64,000 bases of DNA, from the NCBI RefSeq assembly GCF_902150045.1, contig NZ_CABFVU010000001.1:1984001-2048000 (forward strand), read 5' to 3'. Origin of the DNA: Chitinophaga polysaccharea (lineage in GTDB: Bacteria; Bacteroidota; Bacteroidia; Chitinophagales; Chitinophagaceae). Both the position numbers and the translations under genes were made by a program. The stretch's first letter is position 1; each line of letters opens with the position of its first letter. A model generated the notes under the pieces. That model searched no databases. It was given only the letters and a program-made list of their open reading frames with translations, and had not been told where the DNA came from. Below, in pieces: positions 45,366 to 54,772 of this stretch.

Positions 45366-46055
45366 TCAGGAAAGGGTAAGCGGATATGTTTTCAACAACT
45401 CCAGCAATACCGTGAAAAGATCATCATTACGATGGTTAAACCTGTACTCACACTCTTTCAGATGCAAATACGCGGTGTTCCGGTTAAGCCCTTTGAACTT
45501 AGCTAGGCGGTGCTTGGTCAAGCCCCAGAAAGCATCTACATCATCCATCTGATGGGTGTCTGATGTTTGCCCCAACCGGTATAAACGGTACTGACCAAGA
45601 TCAACCAGCCCGTTGAACCGGCGCAGGCGCTCGGTAGCAGACTGCGTTTCCAGTACGGAACGCCCGCGGGTAGCGGCGTGGATCATGGACCTGCTTACAT
45701 CTGGGAGAATTTCGGTGTGTAACCGGTCTGAGGATCTGCAGATGCCGAAAATCACCGGCTTTACAATCCGGTCTACTTCCGGCTTTACCGCCACCAGCGT
45801 GTCGCTGTCGTGGTCGGAGGTAAGGTCGCTCTGCCGGGGTTCATACGTTAATACGGGAACCGGCACAGGATGCTGCGTTTCACAGTATCGCGCAATCTGG
45901 TGTCGTAGCTTCTTCAGGTAGCTGTTAATAGTTACCCTGCTTACACCGCTGATATTCGCTATCTGGGTCGCAGTGAGATCATCGGCAAACAGCCGCAGGA
46001 TCTCCTTAAACTTGCGCTCGGATAAATGAGCGCCCTTTAAGTACTTATTTTTCAT
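45366..46055 (-). CDS. IS1595 (IS1016-like) transposase homologue with degenerate catalytic site
   Basis: A 229-residue protein, the usual length for single-ORF IS1016-type transposases. The N-terminus (MKNKYLKGAHLSERKFKEI, helix-turn-helix LTATQIANISGVSRVTINSYL at 27-47) and C-terminus (FWGLTKHRLAKFKGLNRNTAYLHLKECEYRFNHR at 176-209) fit the family closely. The catalytic parts do not. The usual DESYFG block is missing before VIFGIC (101-106). The second acidic residue, in SDGWRGYNGLVD of active members, is replaced in SATERLRRFNGLVD (139-152). NGIESFW has become DDVDAFW (171-177). So it probably cannot move DNA but may still bind it. No terminal repeats were found. It lies upstream of a susCD pair on the same strand. 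Confidence 0.75.
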   Translation of the reverse strand: MKNKYLKGAHLSERKFKEILRLFADDLTATQIANISGVSRVTINSYLKKLRHQIARYCETQHPVPVPVLTYEPRQSDLTSDHDSDTLVAVKPEVDRIVKPVIFGICRSSDRLHTEILPDVSRSMIHAATRGRSVLETQSATERLRRFNGLVDLGQYRLYRLGQTSDTHQMDDVDAFWGLTKHRLAKFKGLNRNTAYLHLKECEYRFNHRNDDLFTVLLELLKTYPLTLS

Positions 46056-46227
46056 GAACTATGTGGTTAGAATGGCATACTAAACCTCATACTTTTTCAT
46101 TATAATCCCCCCCCTTTTTTTACGAGCGGCTATAAGGGTATGTGAATGCTGCCCACTAGATCATTTCAGCGTTGTTTTTTGTCCATTTTAGCTAAATATT
46201 TAGCATTTACTGCGGTATCATGACACT

Positions 46228-46281
46228 AAAAAAACACCGGGACAAACAGGGCGCCCAAAACGCAAACTGCTCATCCCGGTG
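46228..46281 (-). terminator. Terminator of the RND transporter gene
   Basis: CACCGGGA (46235-46242) pairs with TCCCGGTG (46274-46281); read on the minus strand it is followed by TTTTTTT. The 31-nt loop is long. It lies 27 bp after the transporter stop. Confidence 0.7.
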
Positions 46282-46307
46282 GCACGGTATAATTATCTGT
46301 TTAAATA

Positions 46308-48716
46308 CTATTCCTTATCGCTGATCCCCAACTCCCGGATGTCGATATCCTCTTCCTCATCCAGCGTTTTCCACAACTCTTTCTTTTTTGCTTTCTTCAG
46401 TAACGCCTTTTCCATCCACAACAGCAGCGCCGGCAATATGGTCAGATTAGTGATCATAGCTACTACTAAGGTCAGGGATGTAAGCCAGCCCAGGGCCTTT
46501 GTACCACCAAACTCGGAAAAACTGAAGATCATAAACCCGGCAAACAGGATGGCAGATGTATAAATTATACTTAACCCTGTTTCATGGATCGTTTGCTTTA
46601 CCGTGACACTGATATCAAAATCATGACGCGGCAATTCCTGCTTGAAGTTAACGAGAAAGCGGATGGTAACGTCAATGGCTATACCCAGCGCCACACTGAA
46701 AACCAGTACGGTAGACGGCTTTAAAGGAACGCCTACCCATCCCATCACCCCGGCAGTAACCACCAGCGGAATTACGTTCGGGATCAATGATATCATCAGC
46801 ATCCTCCAGGAACGGAAAAGGTAAAGCATACAAATCAGGATCAATACAAAAGCCAGTATCACACTCTCCATCAGCCCATTAATAATAAAACGGGTACCCT
46901 CCTGGAAAATAACGCTGGTACCGGTAAAGGTGACCTTATAATGTGCGGTATCAAAAATGGCGGTTACTTTAGGCTGCAATGAATCCAATAGTACCGGCAG
47001 CTTCTGTGATCCTACATCCTTCATATTCACGCTCAGTCGCGCTACCTGCCTGGTACTGTCCATAAAGGAAGAAACCAGTTTCGAGAAAGTAGAAGCCGGC
47101 CCGGCCGTATTTCCACCTTTCATACGCAGGTAAGGCGCCAGGAAACTCAGATCAAACTGGTTAGGCACTGCATAGTTGGAGCTGTCGCCATTATAATACG
47201 CCTGCTTGGCAAACTTGATACCTTCCACCACCGATAACGGGCGGCCAAAATCTGGTTGGGAAGCAATCAGCTGCGTCAGTTCATCCAGCTTATTCAGCGT
47301 TTGCAAACTGATAACACCATTCTTTTTCTTTGTATCTACTGATATTTCCAATGGCATTACACCTTTGAAGTTCGTTTCCAGGAACTTCAGATCCGTGTAC
47401 AGCTTATCGGTATGCGGAATATCATCCAGCATATATCCCACCGACTGTAACCGTCCCATTCCCACAATAGACACCAATACCAATGCTACACTCACTCCGT
47501 ATACCCATGGCCGGTACTTAAATACCAGCGTATTCAGGAAATCAAGTATTGCTCCGAAAAACCGGTTGTCCAGGTAAGTGGTATGCTTACTTTTAGGTGC
47601 AGGTAAATAACTTAAAACAGATGGCAGGAAAATAAAAGAGATCAGGAAGATGAACATGATATTTAATCCTGCCACTACACCAAACTCCTTCAGGAGGGCG
47701 CTATTTGTAAAACAGAACACACCAAAACCAATGGCGGCCGTAAGATTGGTAAACAGGGTAACTATTCCCATGCGCTGTATCATATGTACCAGCGCCCGTG
47801 TTTTATTGCCATCCTTGGCATATTCTGTATGATACTTGCTCAGGAAATATACACAGTTCGGAATCCCAATCACTACTATAAGCGAGGGTATTAGCCCTGT
47901 AAGCAATGTAATTTTATATCCCATCAGCACAATGGTACCCACCGACCAGATCACACCGATAGCCACCACAATCATCGACATCAATACTGCGCCAAATGAA
48001 CGGAAGAACAGGAACAGGATCAGCCCCGTTAACAGGAACGATATTTTCAGGAACAGCTTCAGCTCATCAGCCACTTTAACGGCCATGGCCGTACGAATAA
48101 GCGGTAACCCGCTCAGCCGCACTTCAGTATGCTGCTTTTCCTGGAAAGCATTTGCCAGCTTAGTGATTTCCTTCACCACTCCTGTACGCTTCGGGGAATT
48201 AAATACATCCTTATTCACGTAAATGGCCATGAGGTAAGCATGGGTATCAGGATTATATAACAGCCCCTTGTAGAAAAGAAGTGTGTTAAAAATACGGGAT
48301 AAACTATCAATCACCACCTGGTTGGTAAGATCGCCCTGGAAAAGTAAATTAGCTTCCAGCTTCTGCGTGCTGTCATTCTTCACCAGGTTGATTGCCATTG
48401 GCACACTCATGATATTCTCCACTGCAAAAACATTCTTCATGTCCTTGTTCAACTGAACATAATCCCTGAAAAAATCTGCCTGGAAAAATTTATCTGTTTG
48501 CACGGCGAGCATAAGCACATTCCCATCTCCGCCAAATTTATTCTTGAACTCCTGGAATTCAAGAAACTTCTGGTTATCATGAGGTATACTGGACACATAC
48601 TCATATGACATTTGTACCTTACTGGCAAAATAACCCATCAAGCCGGTGCCGGCAAGCAGTAGAACAAGAAGCAATAATCGATATTTTAGCACAAAGCCTG
48701 CTAAACGTTGCCACAT
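46308..48716 (-). CDS. MMPL/RND-family transporter
   Basis: An 802-residue permease with the two-fold RND layout: one membrane helix (about 12-32), a large periplasmic loop, five helices (about 215-370), then a second helix, loop and five helices (about 640-780). LLTGLIPSLIVVIGIPNCVYFLSKYHTEY and VFSVALGIAIDVTIRFLVNF are typical MMPL segments. Family members export lipids, hopanoids or drugs. No membrane-fusion or outer-membrane factor gene is adjacent, so a stand-alone MMPL-type lipid or hydrophobic-solute exporter is most likely. Confidence 0.9.
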   Translation of the reverse strand: MWQRLAGFVLKYRLLLLVLLLAGTGLMGYFASKVQMSYEYVSSIPHDNQKFLEFQEFKNKFGGDGNVLMLAVQTDKFFQADFFRDYVQLNKDMKNVFAVENIMSVPMAINLVKNDSTQKLEANLLFQGDLTNQVVIDSLSRIFNTLLFYKGLLYNPDTHAYLMAIYVNKDVFNSPKRTGVVKEITKLANAFQEKQHTEVRLSGLPLIRTAMAVKVADELKLFLKISFLLTGLILFLFFRSFGAVLMSMIVVAIGVIWSVGTIVLMGYKITLLTGLIPSLIVVIGIPNCVYFLSKYHTEYAKDGNKTRALVHMIQRMGIVTLFTNLTAAIGFGVFCFTNSALLKEFGVVAGLNIMFIFLISFIFLPSVLSYLPAPKSKHTTYLDNRFFGAILDFLNTLVFKYRPWVYGVSVALVLVSIVGMGRLQSVGYMLDDIPHTDKLYTDLKFLETNFKGVMPLEISVDTKKKNGVISLQTLNKLDELTQLIASQPDFGRPLSVVEGIKFAKQAYYNGDSSNYAVPNQFDLSFLAPYLRMKGGNTAGPASTFSKLVSSFMDSTRQVARLSVNMKDVGSQKLPVLLDSLQPKVTAIFDTAHYKVTFTGTSVIFQEGTRFIINGLMESVILAFVLILICMLYLFRSWRMLMISLIPNVIPLVVTAGVMGWVGVPLKPSTVLVFSVALGIAIDVTIRFLVNFKQELPRHDFDISVTVKQTIHETGLSIIYTSAILFAGFMIFSFSEFGGTKALGWLTSLTLVVAMITNLTILPALLLWMEKALLKKAKKKELWKTLDEEEDIDIRELGISDKE

Positions 48717-48750
48717 AAGGATTCCCTTTTTAGTAATGGGCGTAAAGGTA

Positions 48751-48835
48751 ATTAAAATAGCTATTAGCTGTTAGCCGGCAGCGATGAGCTGACTTCTTTT
48801 AGCTGCCAGGTGCTGGGTTTTAGCTTTTAGCTGTT
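48751..48835. repeat. AGCTTTTAGC-type repeat, locus 2
   Basis: Several related units lie between the divergent RND and recO genes: TAGCTATTAGCTGTTAGCC (48758-48776), TTTTAGCTG (48797-48805) and TTTTAGCTTTTAGCTG (48818-48833). They share the AGCTTTTAGC theme with 25223-25314 and 50454-50543. Confidence 0.6.
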
Positions 48836-48907
48836 TCAATAGCCCGGTTTGTGTTAACTTGCATGCCGGTTGCTTTCACAAACTGCTAACAGCAAAAGCC
48901 AGGAAAA

Positions 48908-49645
48908 TTGCTTCACAAAACACGCGGCATCGTATTACGCACAGTAAAGTATGGCGACACCAGCCTTATCGTGAGTATATTCACTGAACTCTTCGGGGTA
49001 CAGTCGTATATGGTTAATGGCGCCCGTTCTTCCAAACCCAAGGCAGCCAAAGGCAATCTGCTGCAACCCGGTAATATCCTTGACCTGGTAGTATATCACA
49101 ATGATATCAAAAACCTGCAGCGGATCTCTGAATACAAACTGGGCTTTCTCTACCATTCCATACACCTGAATGTGGTGAAAAATACGGTAGCGCTTTATAT
49201 GATAGAGCTGCTGCAAAAATGCCTGAAACAACCGGAGCAGCAAACAGATCTTTATTTCTTTACTGAAAATATGCTGCAGTTGCTGGATGTTTCCGGTTTG
49301 CAGGTAGTAGCCAACCTGCCATTGTATTTTACGCTTAAAATGGGAGAGCACCTGGGATTCAGGCTTAACGGAAGGTTCTCTGAATATACACCATACCTCG
49401 ATCTGCAGGAAGGTACTTTCTCAGACCTGCCCCCGCATCACTCCAATCACCTGGATACCTATAGCAGCGAATTAACGGATCAGCTGTTTCAGTGCACAGC
49501 AGTGGAGCACCTGGCGGCGATCACTATGAATAAGGAAAGAAGAAGGAAGTTACTGTATGCGTATTTGGAATTTTTCCGGCTGCACCTGCCGGATTTTACG
49601 GAAATGCATTCCCCGCCTATTTTACATGAGATCCTGGATGCCTGA
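48908..49645 (+). CDS. recO: DNA repair protein RecO
   Basis: A 245-residue RecO. It starts at TTG 48908; MLHKTRGIVLRTVKYGDTSLIVSIFTE is the conserved family N-terminus, and no ATG exists upstream in frame. RecO acts with RecR and RecF to load RecA on single-stranded DNA covered with SSB. It has an N-terminal OB-fold and a C-terminal helical domain; the zinc cysteines of some members are absent. Its 3' end overlaps the convergent lpxH-like gene by 29 bp. Confidence 0.93.
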   Translation: MLHKTRGIVLRTVKYGDTSLIVSIFTELFGVQSYMVNGARSSKPKAAKGNLLQPGNILDLVVYHNDIKNLQRISEYKLGFLYHSIHLNVVKNTVALYMIELLQKCLKQPEQQTDLYFFTENMLQLLDVSGLQVVANLPLYFTLKMGEHLGFRLNGRFSEYTPYLDLQEGTFSDLPPHHSNHLDTYSSELTDQLFQCTAVEHLAAITMNKERRRKLLYAYLEFFRLHLPDFTEMHSPPILHEILDA

Positions 49646-50441
49646 TCTGCCGGCCAATCGCGGCGGCCTTCTCACCCTCTTCAGTAAAAAATTTCAAGTC
49701 TACTGTGTTGCCGTCAAAAACAGCATAGGAAAAATAATTGAGCCAGTCGCCAAGATTAATATACCTGCTGTTTCCCGGTAAGGAAATATCAAGTGGAAGA
49801 TGCCTGTGCCCGTAGATGAAATAATCGAAATGCTCTTTTTGCAATATTTCCTTACTGTATATCGCCAGCCATTCATTTTCCTCTCCAAGGAAATGTTCCA
49901 GTTCCTGCCCGGTAGCAGAGCGGCTTTTGCGGCTGAAGTAATTGGCAAGGGCAATACCCCATGCCGGGTGAATAGCGGAAAATAACCAGCGGCAAAACGG
50001 GTTCCTGAATACTTTCTTCAGCATCTTATAACCATGGTCGCCAGGCCCCAAACCATCGCCATGACCAATATAAAACCGCTTGTTGCCAATGGTATAGGTT
50101 TGCGGCTCATAGTATACCGGTATATTCAGTTCATCTTCAAAATAACCATCCATCCACATATCATGGTTACCAATAAAAATGGAAATACCGATCCCCTTAT
50201 CAGTTAATGCTGCCAGCTTACCTAAAATACGGGTGTAGCCTTTCGGGATAACATGCTTGTATTCGAACCAGAAATCAAAAATATCGCCTACCAGGAAAAT
50301 ATGCTGTGCATCATGTTCCACCTGCTCCAGCCACTGCAGGAGCAATTTTTCACGCTCCCTGCTGGCTGCAGGATTGGGAGCGCCAAGATGAAAATCAGAG
50401 GCAAAATATACTTTCTTATTGGCCGGTAATGCAATATCCAT
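49617..50441 (-). CDS. lpxH: UDP-2,3-diacylglucosamine diphosphatase-like phosphoesterase
   Basis: A 274-residue calcineurin-like metallophosphoesterase. Metal-binding motifs are complete: SDFHLG, GDIFDFW, GNHDMW, GHGDG and GHRHLP. The pattern and length match the LpxH/LpxH2 group, which cleaves UDP-2,3-diacylglucosamine in lipid A synthesis; the exact subgroup is uncertain. It ends 29 bp inside recO on the opposite strand. Confidence 0.88.
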   Translation of the reverse strand: MDIALPANKKVYFASDFHLGAPNPAASREREKLLLQWLEQVEHDAQHIFLVGDIFDFWFEYKHVIPKGYTRILGKLAALTDKGIGISIFIGNHDMWMDGYFEDELNIPVYYEPQTYTIGNKRFYIGHGDGLGPGDHGYKMLKKVFRNPFCRWLFSAIHPAWGIALANYFSRKSRSATGQELEHFLGEENEWLAIYSKEILQKEHFDYFIYGHRHLPLDISLPGNSRYINLGDWLNYFSYAVFDGNTVDLKFFTEEGEKAAAIGRQIRHPGSHVK

Positions 50442-50453
50442 TCTTAAAATTAT

Positions 50454-50543
50454 GAAGCTTTTAGCTTTTAACTGTTACCCTTTAGTGAAAGACGCGATAC
50501 ATCGCCCCTGCTACTAAAAGCTAACGGTTAAAAACTAAAAGCC
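50454..50543. repeat. AGCTTTTAGC-type inverted repeat, locus 3
   Basis: AGCTTTTAGCTTTTAACTG (50456-50474) and its continuation to about 50485 pair, with a few mismatches, with 50513-50542 (for example GTTAAAAACTAAAAGCC). The imperfect arms span about 30 bp. It lies between the LUD gene stop and the lpxH-like start. Confidence 0.65.
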
Positions 50544-50549
50544 AATTAT

Positions 50550-51185
50550 TTATTCGTCTACTAAAAATACGTATACTTCCTTGGGACCATGAATCCCTAC
50601 CACCAGCGTTTTCTCAATATCTGCGGTACGACTGGGCCCTGTTGCAAAGGATATTGCCGACGGGATGTCGTTACCATATTTATCTTTCAGCTTATTGAGC
50701 GCATCCTTCAGGTCAAAAACCAGCTGGTGCGTATAGGCTACCACGATATGCACGGGAGCATACACCGGCAATGCCCGGCCGCTGGGTTGTGCGGAGCTCA
50801 GCACCAATGTTCCGGTACGCGCCACCAGGTATTCGCAGTCTGTGATAGCTGCATCCGCTTCATGCATGGTGCCCTGGTTCAGTACAGGCAAATCCTGCTG
50901 GTGGATTGTTTTCAGCAGGGCAGGCGTCTGGCAAAATACATTGTGCCATTCTTTGTGTTCACAAAGCGCACGAAGACTTTCCATCAATTCGCCTTTTCCC
51001 GTACAGTAAACAAACTTTCCCTGCAACCTGGTAAATTCTTCAGCAAACTTTAATTCCAGGCTCTCATTCTCAGTTTTGAAAACAGACGAATTGCCCTCCG
51101 AATTAGGGAAGGGCAATTGTACTGACTGACTTAAAGCATTCCGTACTCTCTTCAGAATATTTTCCTTAGCAGGAGAAATCTTCAT
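50550..51185 (-). CDS. LUD domain protein (LutC/YkgG-like)
   Basis: A 211-residue LUD-domain protein. In other bacteria LutC belongs to the LutABC complex that oxidises L-lactate. The core region ADAAITDCEYLVARTGTLVLSSAQPSGRALPVYAPVHIVVAY and the ending SAISFATGPSRTADIEKTLVVGIHGPKEVYVFLVDE are typical. No lutA or lutB gene is nearby. It is instead 8 bp after ftsH, an arrangement that suggests a different or moonlighting role in this lineage. Confidence 0.92.
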   Translation of the reverse strand: MKISPAKENILKRVRNALSQSVQLPFPNSEGNSSVFKTENESLELKFAEEFTRLQGKFVYCTGKGELMESLRALCEHKEWHNVFCQTPALLKTIHQQDLPVLNQGTMHEADAAITDCEYLVARTGTLVLSSAQPSGRALPVYAPVHIVVAYTHQLVFDLKDALNKLKDKYGNDIPSAISFATGPSRTADIEKTLVVGIHGPKEVYVFLVDE

Positions 51186-51193
51186 ATCACTAT

Positions 51194-53221
51194 TTACGCA
51201 TTAGCTGGTGACGGAGAAGGATTGATGATATCTGACGGATGTACTCCCTCAGTAGGAGCGCCTTCCTTACCCAGCTGGTGTTCCTTGTGGGTATCGTAAG
51301 GGCGTTTACCGATCAATCTTTCCAGGTCGGCCTGGTATAAAACTTCTTTCTTCAGCAATTCTTCCGCCAGCGCCTTCACCTGGTCCATTTTGGAGGTGAG
51401 CAGCTCTTTGGTTCTGGTATAAGCGCTCGCAATCAGTTTTCTTACTTCATCGTCGATCATCTTGGATGTTTCTTCTGAGTAAGGTTTGGTAAATGACTGG
51501 TCGCTGTTTGGATCATAGAACGATACATTACCAACTTTATCGTTCATACCATATACGGTTACCATTGCATAGGCCATACGGGTAATTACCTGCAGGTCGT
51601 TTTGCGCACCGGTGGATATTTTGCCAAAAACCAGTTCCTCTACTGCACGGCCGCCGAGCGTCATACAGATATCATCGAGCAACTGTTCTGTATTATACAG
51701 GTATTGTTCCTTCGGAAGATATTGCGCATAACCCAACGCTGCCACACCACGTGGAACGATGGTTACTTTTACCAGCGGATTAGCGTGTTCCAGGTGCCAG
51801 CCGCAAATAGCGTGACCGGCCTCATGGTAAGCAATTACTTCTTTTTCTTCCGGGGAGATGATTTTGTTTTTCTTTTCCAGACCGCCTATTACACGGTCAA
51901 TGGCATCGTTAAAGTCGTCCATTTCCACCTGTGATTTGCCTTTACGGGCAGCAATCAGGGCAGCCTCGTTACATACGTTGGCAATATCAGCGCCAGCGAA
52001 ACCCGGTGTCATGGAAGCGAGTTTCTTCACATCCAGGTTAGGGGAGGTTTTGATAGGCTTTAAGTGCACTTCAAAAATAGTCTCCCTTCCGGCCAGGTCC
52101 GGCTTATCAATAGAGATCTGACGATCAAAACGGCCCGGGCGCAATAATGCGCTGTCCAGTACATCGGGGCGGTTGGTAGCAGCCAGGATAATGATACCGC
52201 TGTCTGTTCCGAAACCATCCATTTCTACCAGTAACTGGTTCAGGGTGTTTTCACGCTCGTCGTTGCTCATCATTACGTTCTTACCTCTTGCCCGGCCAAT
52301 TGCATCAATCTCATCTATAAAAATGATACATGGCGCTTTTTCACGGGCCTGTTTAAACAGGTCGCGTACACGGCTGGCGCCTACTCCTACAAACAGTTCC
52401 ACAAAGTCGGAACCGGACATGGAGAAGAAAGGTACCTGTGCCTCTCCGGCCATCGCTTTTGCGAGGAGGGTTTTACCGGTGCCCGGAGGGCCTACCAGCA
52501 ATGCACCTTTGGGAATTTTACCACCCAGGGCAGTATATTTTTTAGGATTTTTCAGGAAATCCACGATTTCCATTACCTCTACTTTCGCTTCGTCCAAACC
52601 AGCCACATCATTGAAGGTGATATTCACGCGGGTGCCTTTGTCGAACAGCGTAGCTTTGGATTTCCCGATATTGAAGATGCCTCCCGGGCCGCCGCTGCCA
52701 CCTGCAGGGCCACCCATCTTACGCATCAGCAGTATCCACAAACCAATGATCAGGATAATTGGTAACAGCAACTGGAAGATAGGTTCAAACCAGCTCTGAC
52801 GCTCATCATATGAGATTTTTACCTGGTTTTCTACCGGAATACCTTCCTGGGCTTTATCTATATCCTTTTTAAAACTTTCTTCGCTACCAATAGAAAAACG
52901 GAAGTGAGGACCGGGGTTCTCGCCACCAAATTTGCTTTTGTTAACATCTTTAAACTTCGCCTCTTTGAGACGGTCATGTTTTATGTAGACCTCTACATAC
53001 TTTTTATTTACAACAACCAGCTTATCAACATCTCCCGGTTTCAGATAATCGATCTGAAATTCCTGGAAACTGATTTCTTTGGTTGGGGATCTTAAATCAA
53101 AAAAGTTCATTGCGAGCAGGGCCACGCCAATAAAGGCGTACACCCAGTATATATTGAACTTCGGTCCTTTCTTAGGTGATTTCTCCGAACCCTTATTGAA
53201 GTTATTGCCTCCTTTTTCCAT
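51194..53221 (-). CDS. ftsH: ATP-dependent zinc metalloprotease FtsH
   Basis: A 675-residue membrane protease. Two membrane helices (about 23-41 and 147-166) flank a periplasmic domain. The AAA domain has Walker A GPPGTGKT (244-251), Walker B FIDEID (301-306) and the SRH region around [18 protein letters not shown]. The zinc site is HEAGH (466-470). It degrades unassembled or regulatory membrane proteins. It lies 76 bp after rsfS, and LUD follows at 8 bp, so rsfS-ftsH-LUD form one operon. Confidence 0.98.
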   Translation of the reverse strand: MEKGGNNFNKGSEKSPKKGPKFNIYWVYAFIGVALLAMNFFDLRSPTKEISFQEFQIDYLKPGDVDKLVVVNKKYVEVYIKHDRLKEAKFKDVNKSKFGGENPGPHFRFSIGSEESFKKDIDKAQEGIPVENQVKISYDERQSWFEPIFQLLLPIILIIGLWILLMRKMGGPAGGSGGPGGIFNIGKSKATLFDKGTRVNITFNDVAGLDEAKVEVMEIVDFLKNPKKYTALGGKIPKGALLVGPPGTGKTLLAKAMAGEAQVPFFSMSGSDFVELFVGVGASRVRDLFKQAREKAPCIIFIDEIDAIGRARGKNVMMSNDERENTLNQLLVEMDGFGTDSGIIILAATNRPDVLDSALLRPGRFDRQISIDKPDLAGRETIFEVHLKPIKTSPNLDVKKLASMTPGFAGADIANVCNEAALIAARKGKSQVEMDDFNDAIDRVIGGLEKKNKIISPEEKEVIAYHEAGHAICGWHLEHANPLVKVTIVPRGVAALGYAQYLPKEQYLYNTEQLLDDICMTLGGRAVEELVFGKISTGAQNDLQVITRMAYAMVTVYGMNDKVGNVSFYDPNSDQSFTKPYSEETSKMIDDEVRKLIASAYTRTKELLTSKMDQVKALAEELLKKEVLYQADLERLIGKRPYDTHKEHQLGKEGAPTEGVHPSDIINPSPSPANA

Positions 53222-53297
53222 AATCTTACGCTCCTTTACGGATGTTTATTGCTATCAGAATAATATGAATAATTAAATTCTAAAACAAGCTGTTTGT

Positions 53298-53702
53298 TCA
53301 GTCTTCGGTGTGATCCATCCTGTCAGCATCACTCCACATTTCTTCCAGATTATAGAACTTCCTGTTTTCGGGTTGAAAGATGTGTACTACAACATTCACA
53401 TAATCAACCAGAACCCAGTTTTGAGAACCAAATCCTTCGTGTTTGTACGGTTCTTCCGACGTATGTTTTTCCACCTCCTCTGATACATAATCAGCAATGG
53501 CTTTTACCTGGGTGCCTGAATTGGCTTCACATATTATAAAGAAATCGGCCACGGCTTCAGGAATCTGGCGTAGATCCAGGGACACGATATTTTCCCCCTT
53601 CTTATCCTGTATGGCCTTTATGATGGTGGTAAAAATTTCACTTTCTCTGGTCAGGCGTTGCTGCGCCTTCTTTCTCGTGCTCAGAACGGTTAAGGGTGCC
53701 AA
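53298..53702 (-). CDS. rsfS: Ribosomal silencing factor RsfS
   Basis: A 134-residue RsfS (Iojap) protein that binds L14 and blocks subunit joining when nutrients are low. The core is VSLDLRQIPEAVADFFIICEANSGTQVKAIADYVSEEV and WVLVDYVNVVVHIFQPENRKFYNLEEMW. The start is TTG 53702: no ATG lies in frame before the conserved core, and a stop lies just upstream. A minus-strand -7 box TAACTTTG (53746-53739) supports a short leader. Confidence 0.93.
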   Translation of the reverse strand: MAPLTVLSTRKKAQQRLTRESEIFTTIIKAIQDKKGENIVSLDLRQIPEAVADFFIICEANSGTQVKAIADYVSEEVEKHTSEEPYKHEGFGSQNWVLVDYVNVVVHIFQPENRKFYNLEEMWSDADRMDHTED

Positions 53703-53738
53703 TAAATCTCGTTTTTGTTAAAAATAATCTTTAATTGT

Positions 53739-53746
53739 CAAAGTTA
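53739..53746 (-). promoter_or_regulatory. -7 box before rsfS
   Basis: Read on the minus strand, TAACTTTG matches TAnnTTTG, 36 bp before the TTG start of rsfS. No -33 element was seen. Confidence 0.4.
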
Positions 53747-53860
53747 CTAAACAAGCAGTAATATAAGATGTTTAATATCCGCCGCGGGGGGCCTGAAAAT
53801 GTTAATTAAATAATAAAATGAATTACTTTTCGGGCCGGATACAGACTAAAAAAGATTCAT

Positions 53861-54604
53861 GTGATAGGACACCCGTTTTATATATTAGACGAAATAGACA
53901 GCACCAATAACTATGCCATGGAGCAGGTAAATTCCGGCCAGGTGACATCAGGCACAGCCTGGTTTACCAGCAACCAAACGGCCGGAAAAGGTACCCGCGG
54001 AAAACAATGGCTCGCCCAACCCGGGGATATCAGCGCCCTCACAATTGCCCTCCAGCCGGCAATATTGCCTCTTTCAAGACAATTTATACTTAGCGTTGCG
54101 GTAGCCCTCGGCACCACCGATTTCTTTGCTTCGCACGCCGGCGACGAAACTATCATCAAGTGGCCAAATGATATTTATTGGCGTGACAGAAAGGCAGGCG
54201 GCATCCTGATTGAGAACGTATTACGCGGAAATATATGGCAATATGCCATTATAGGTATAGGGCTCAATATTAACCAGACGGCTTTCCCCCCCGAACTGCC
54301 CAACGCGGTTTCCCTCCGGCAAATTACCGGTAAAACCCGCCAGGCGGCAGACCTGGCCAGGGAATTATGCACCTTCCTGGATAAAAGGATCCGGCAGCTG
54401 CAACCCGCAAACTATGAAGCATTGCTTACCGAATACAATTCGCGGCTCTTCCGCTGGCAACAGCCAGGCCTTTATCGTAAAGACGGGGAAATATTTGAAG
54501 GCATCATCCGCAACGTATTGCCGGATGGACATCTTTGCCTGGAAAGGAACGGCGAAATATTGCAATTGGGTTTCGGAGAAGTGGAATTTATCATTACGCG
54601 GTAA
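53861..54604 (+). CDS. birA: Biotin--[acetyl-CoA-carboxylase] ligase
   Basis: A 247-residue biotin protein ligase that attaches biotin to carboxylase carrier proteins. It starts at GTG 53861; the only nearby ATG is out of frame. Motifs are DEIDSTNNY, AGKGTRGKQWLAQPGDIS (biotinyl-AMP loop) and KWPNDIYWRDRKAGGILIE. There is no N-terminal helix-turn-helix, so it is a ligase only and not a repressor like E. coli BirA. It is divergent from rsfS. Confidence 0.95.
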   Translation: MIGHPFYILDEIDSTNNYAMEQVNSGQVTSGTAWFTSNQTAGKGTRGKQWLAQPGDISALTIALQPAILPLSRQFILSVAVALGTTDFFASHAGDETIIKWPNDIYWRDRKAGGILIENVLRGNIWQYAIIGIGLNINQTAFPPELPNAVSLRQITGKTRQAADLARELCTFLDKRIRQLQPANYEALLTEYNSRLFRWQQPGLYRKDGEIFEGIIRNVLPDGHLCLERNGEILQLGFGEVEFIITR

Positions 54605-54772
54605 CCGCATTCCTGATGGCGGGCAGTAGCATTTAAAAGTAGTTAACAGGAATTATTACTCCTGTAACGGCCTGTTATAGGTGCTTTCTCCAATTGAACC
54701 GGAACCAGTTACAACATAATAGCTGCCAGGGCCACGGAGCATTGAGGTCGCTTACATTTGGGACACCATACA

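Noticed and set aside
45240..46230. Complete IS1595 insertion sequence
   Set aside because: No convincing terminal inverted repeats or target duplication were found around the transposase homologue, and the catalytic residues appear lost.
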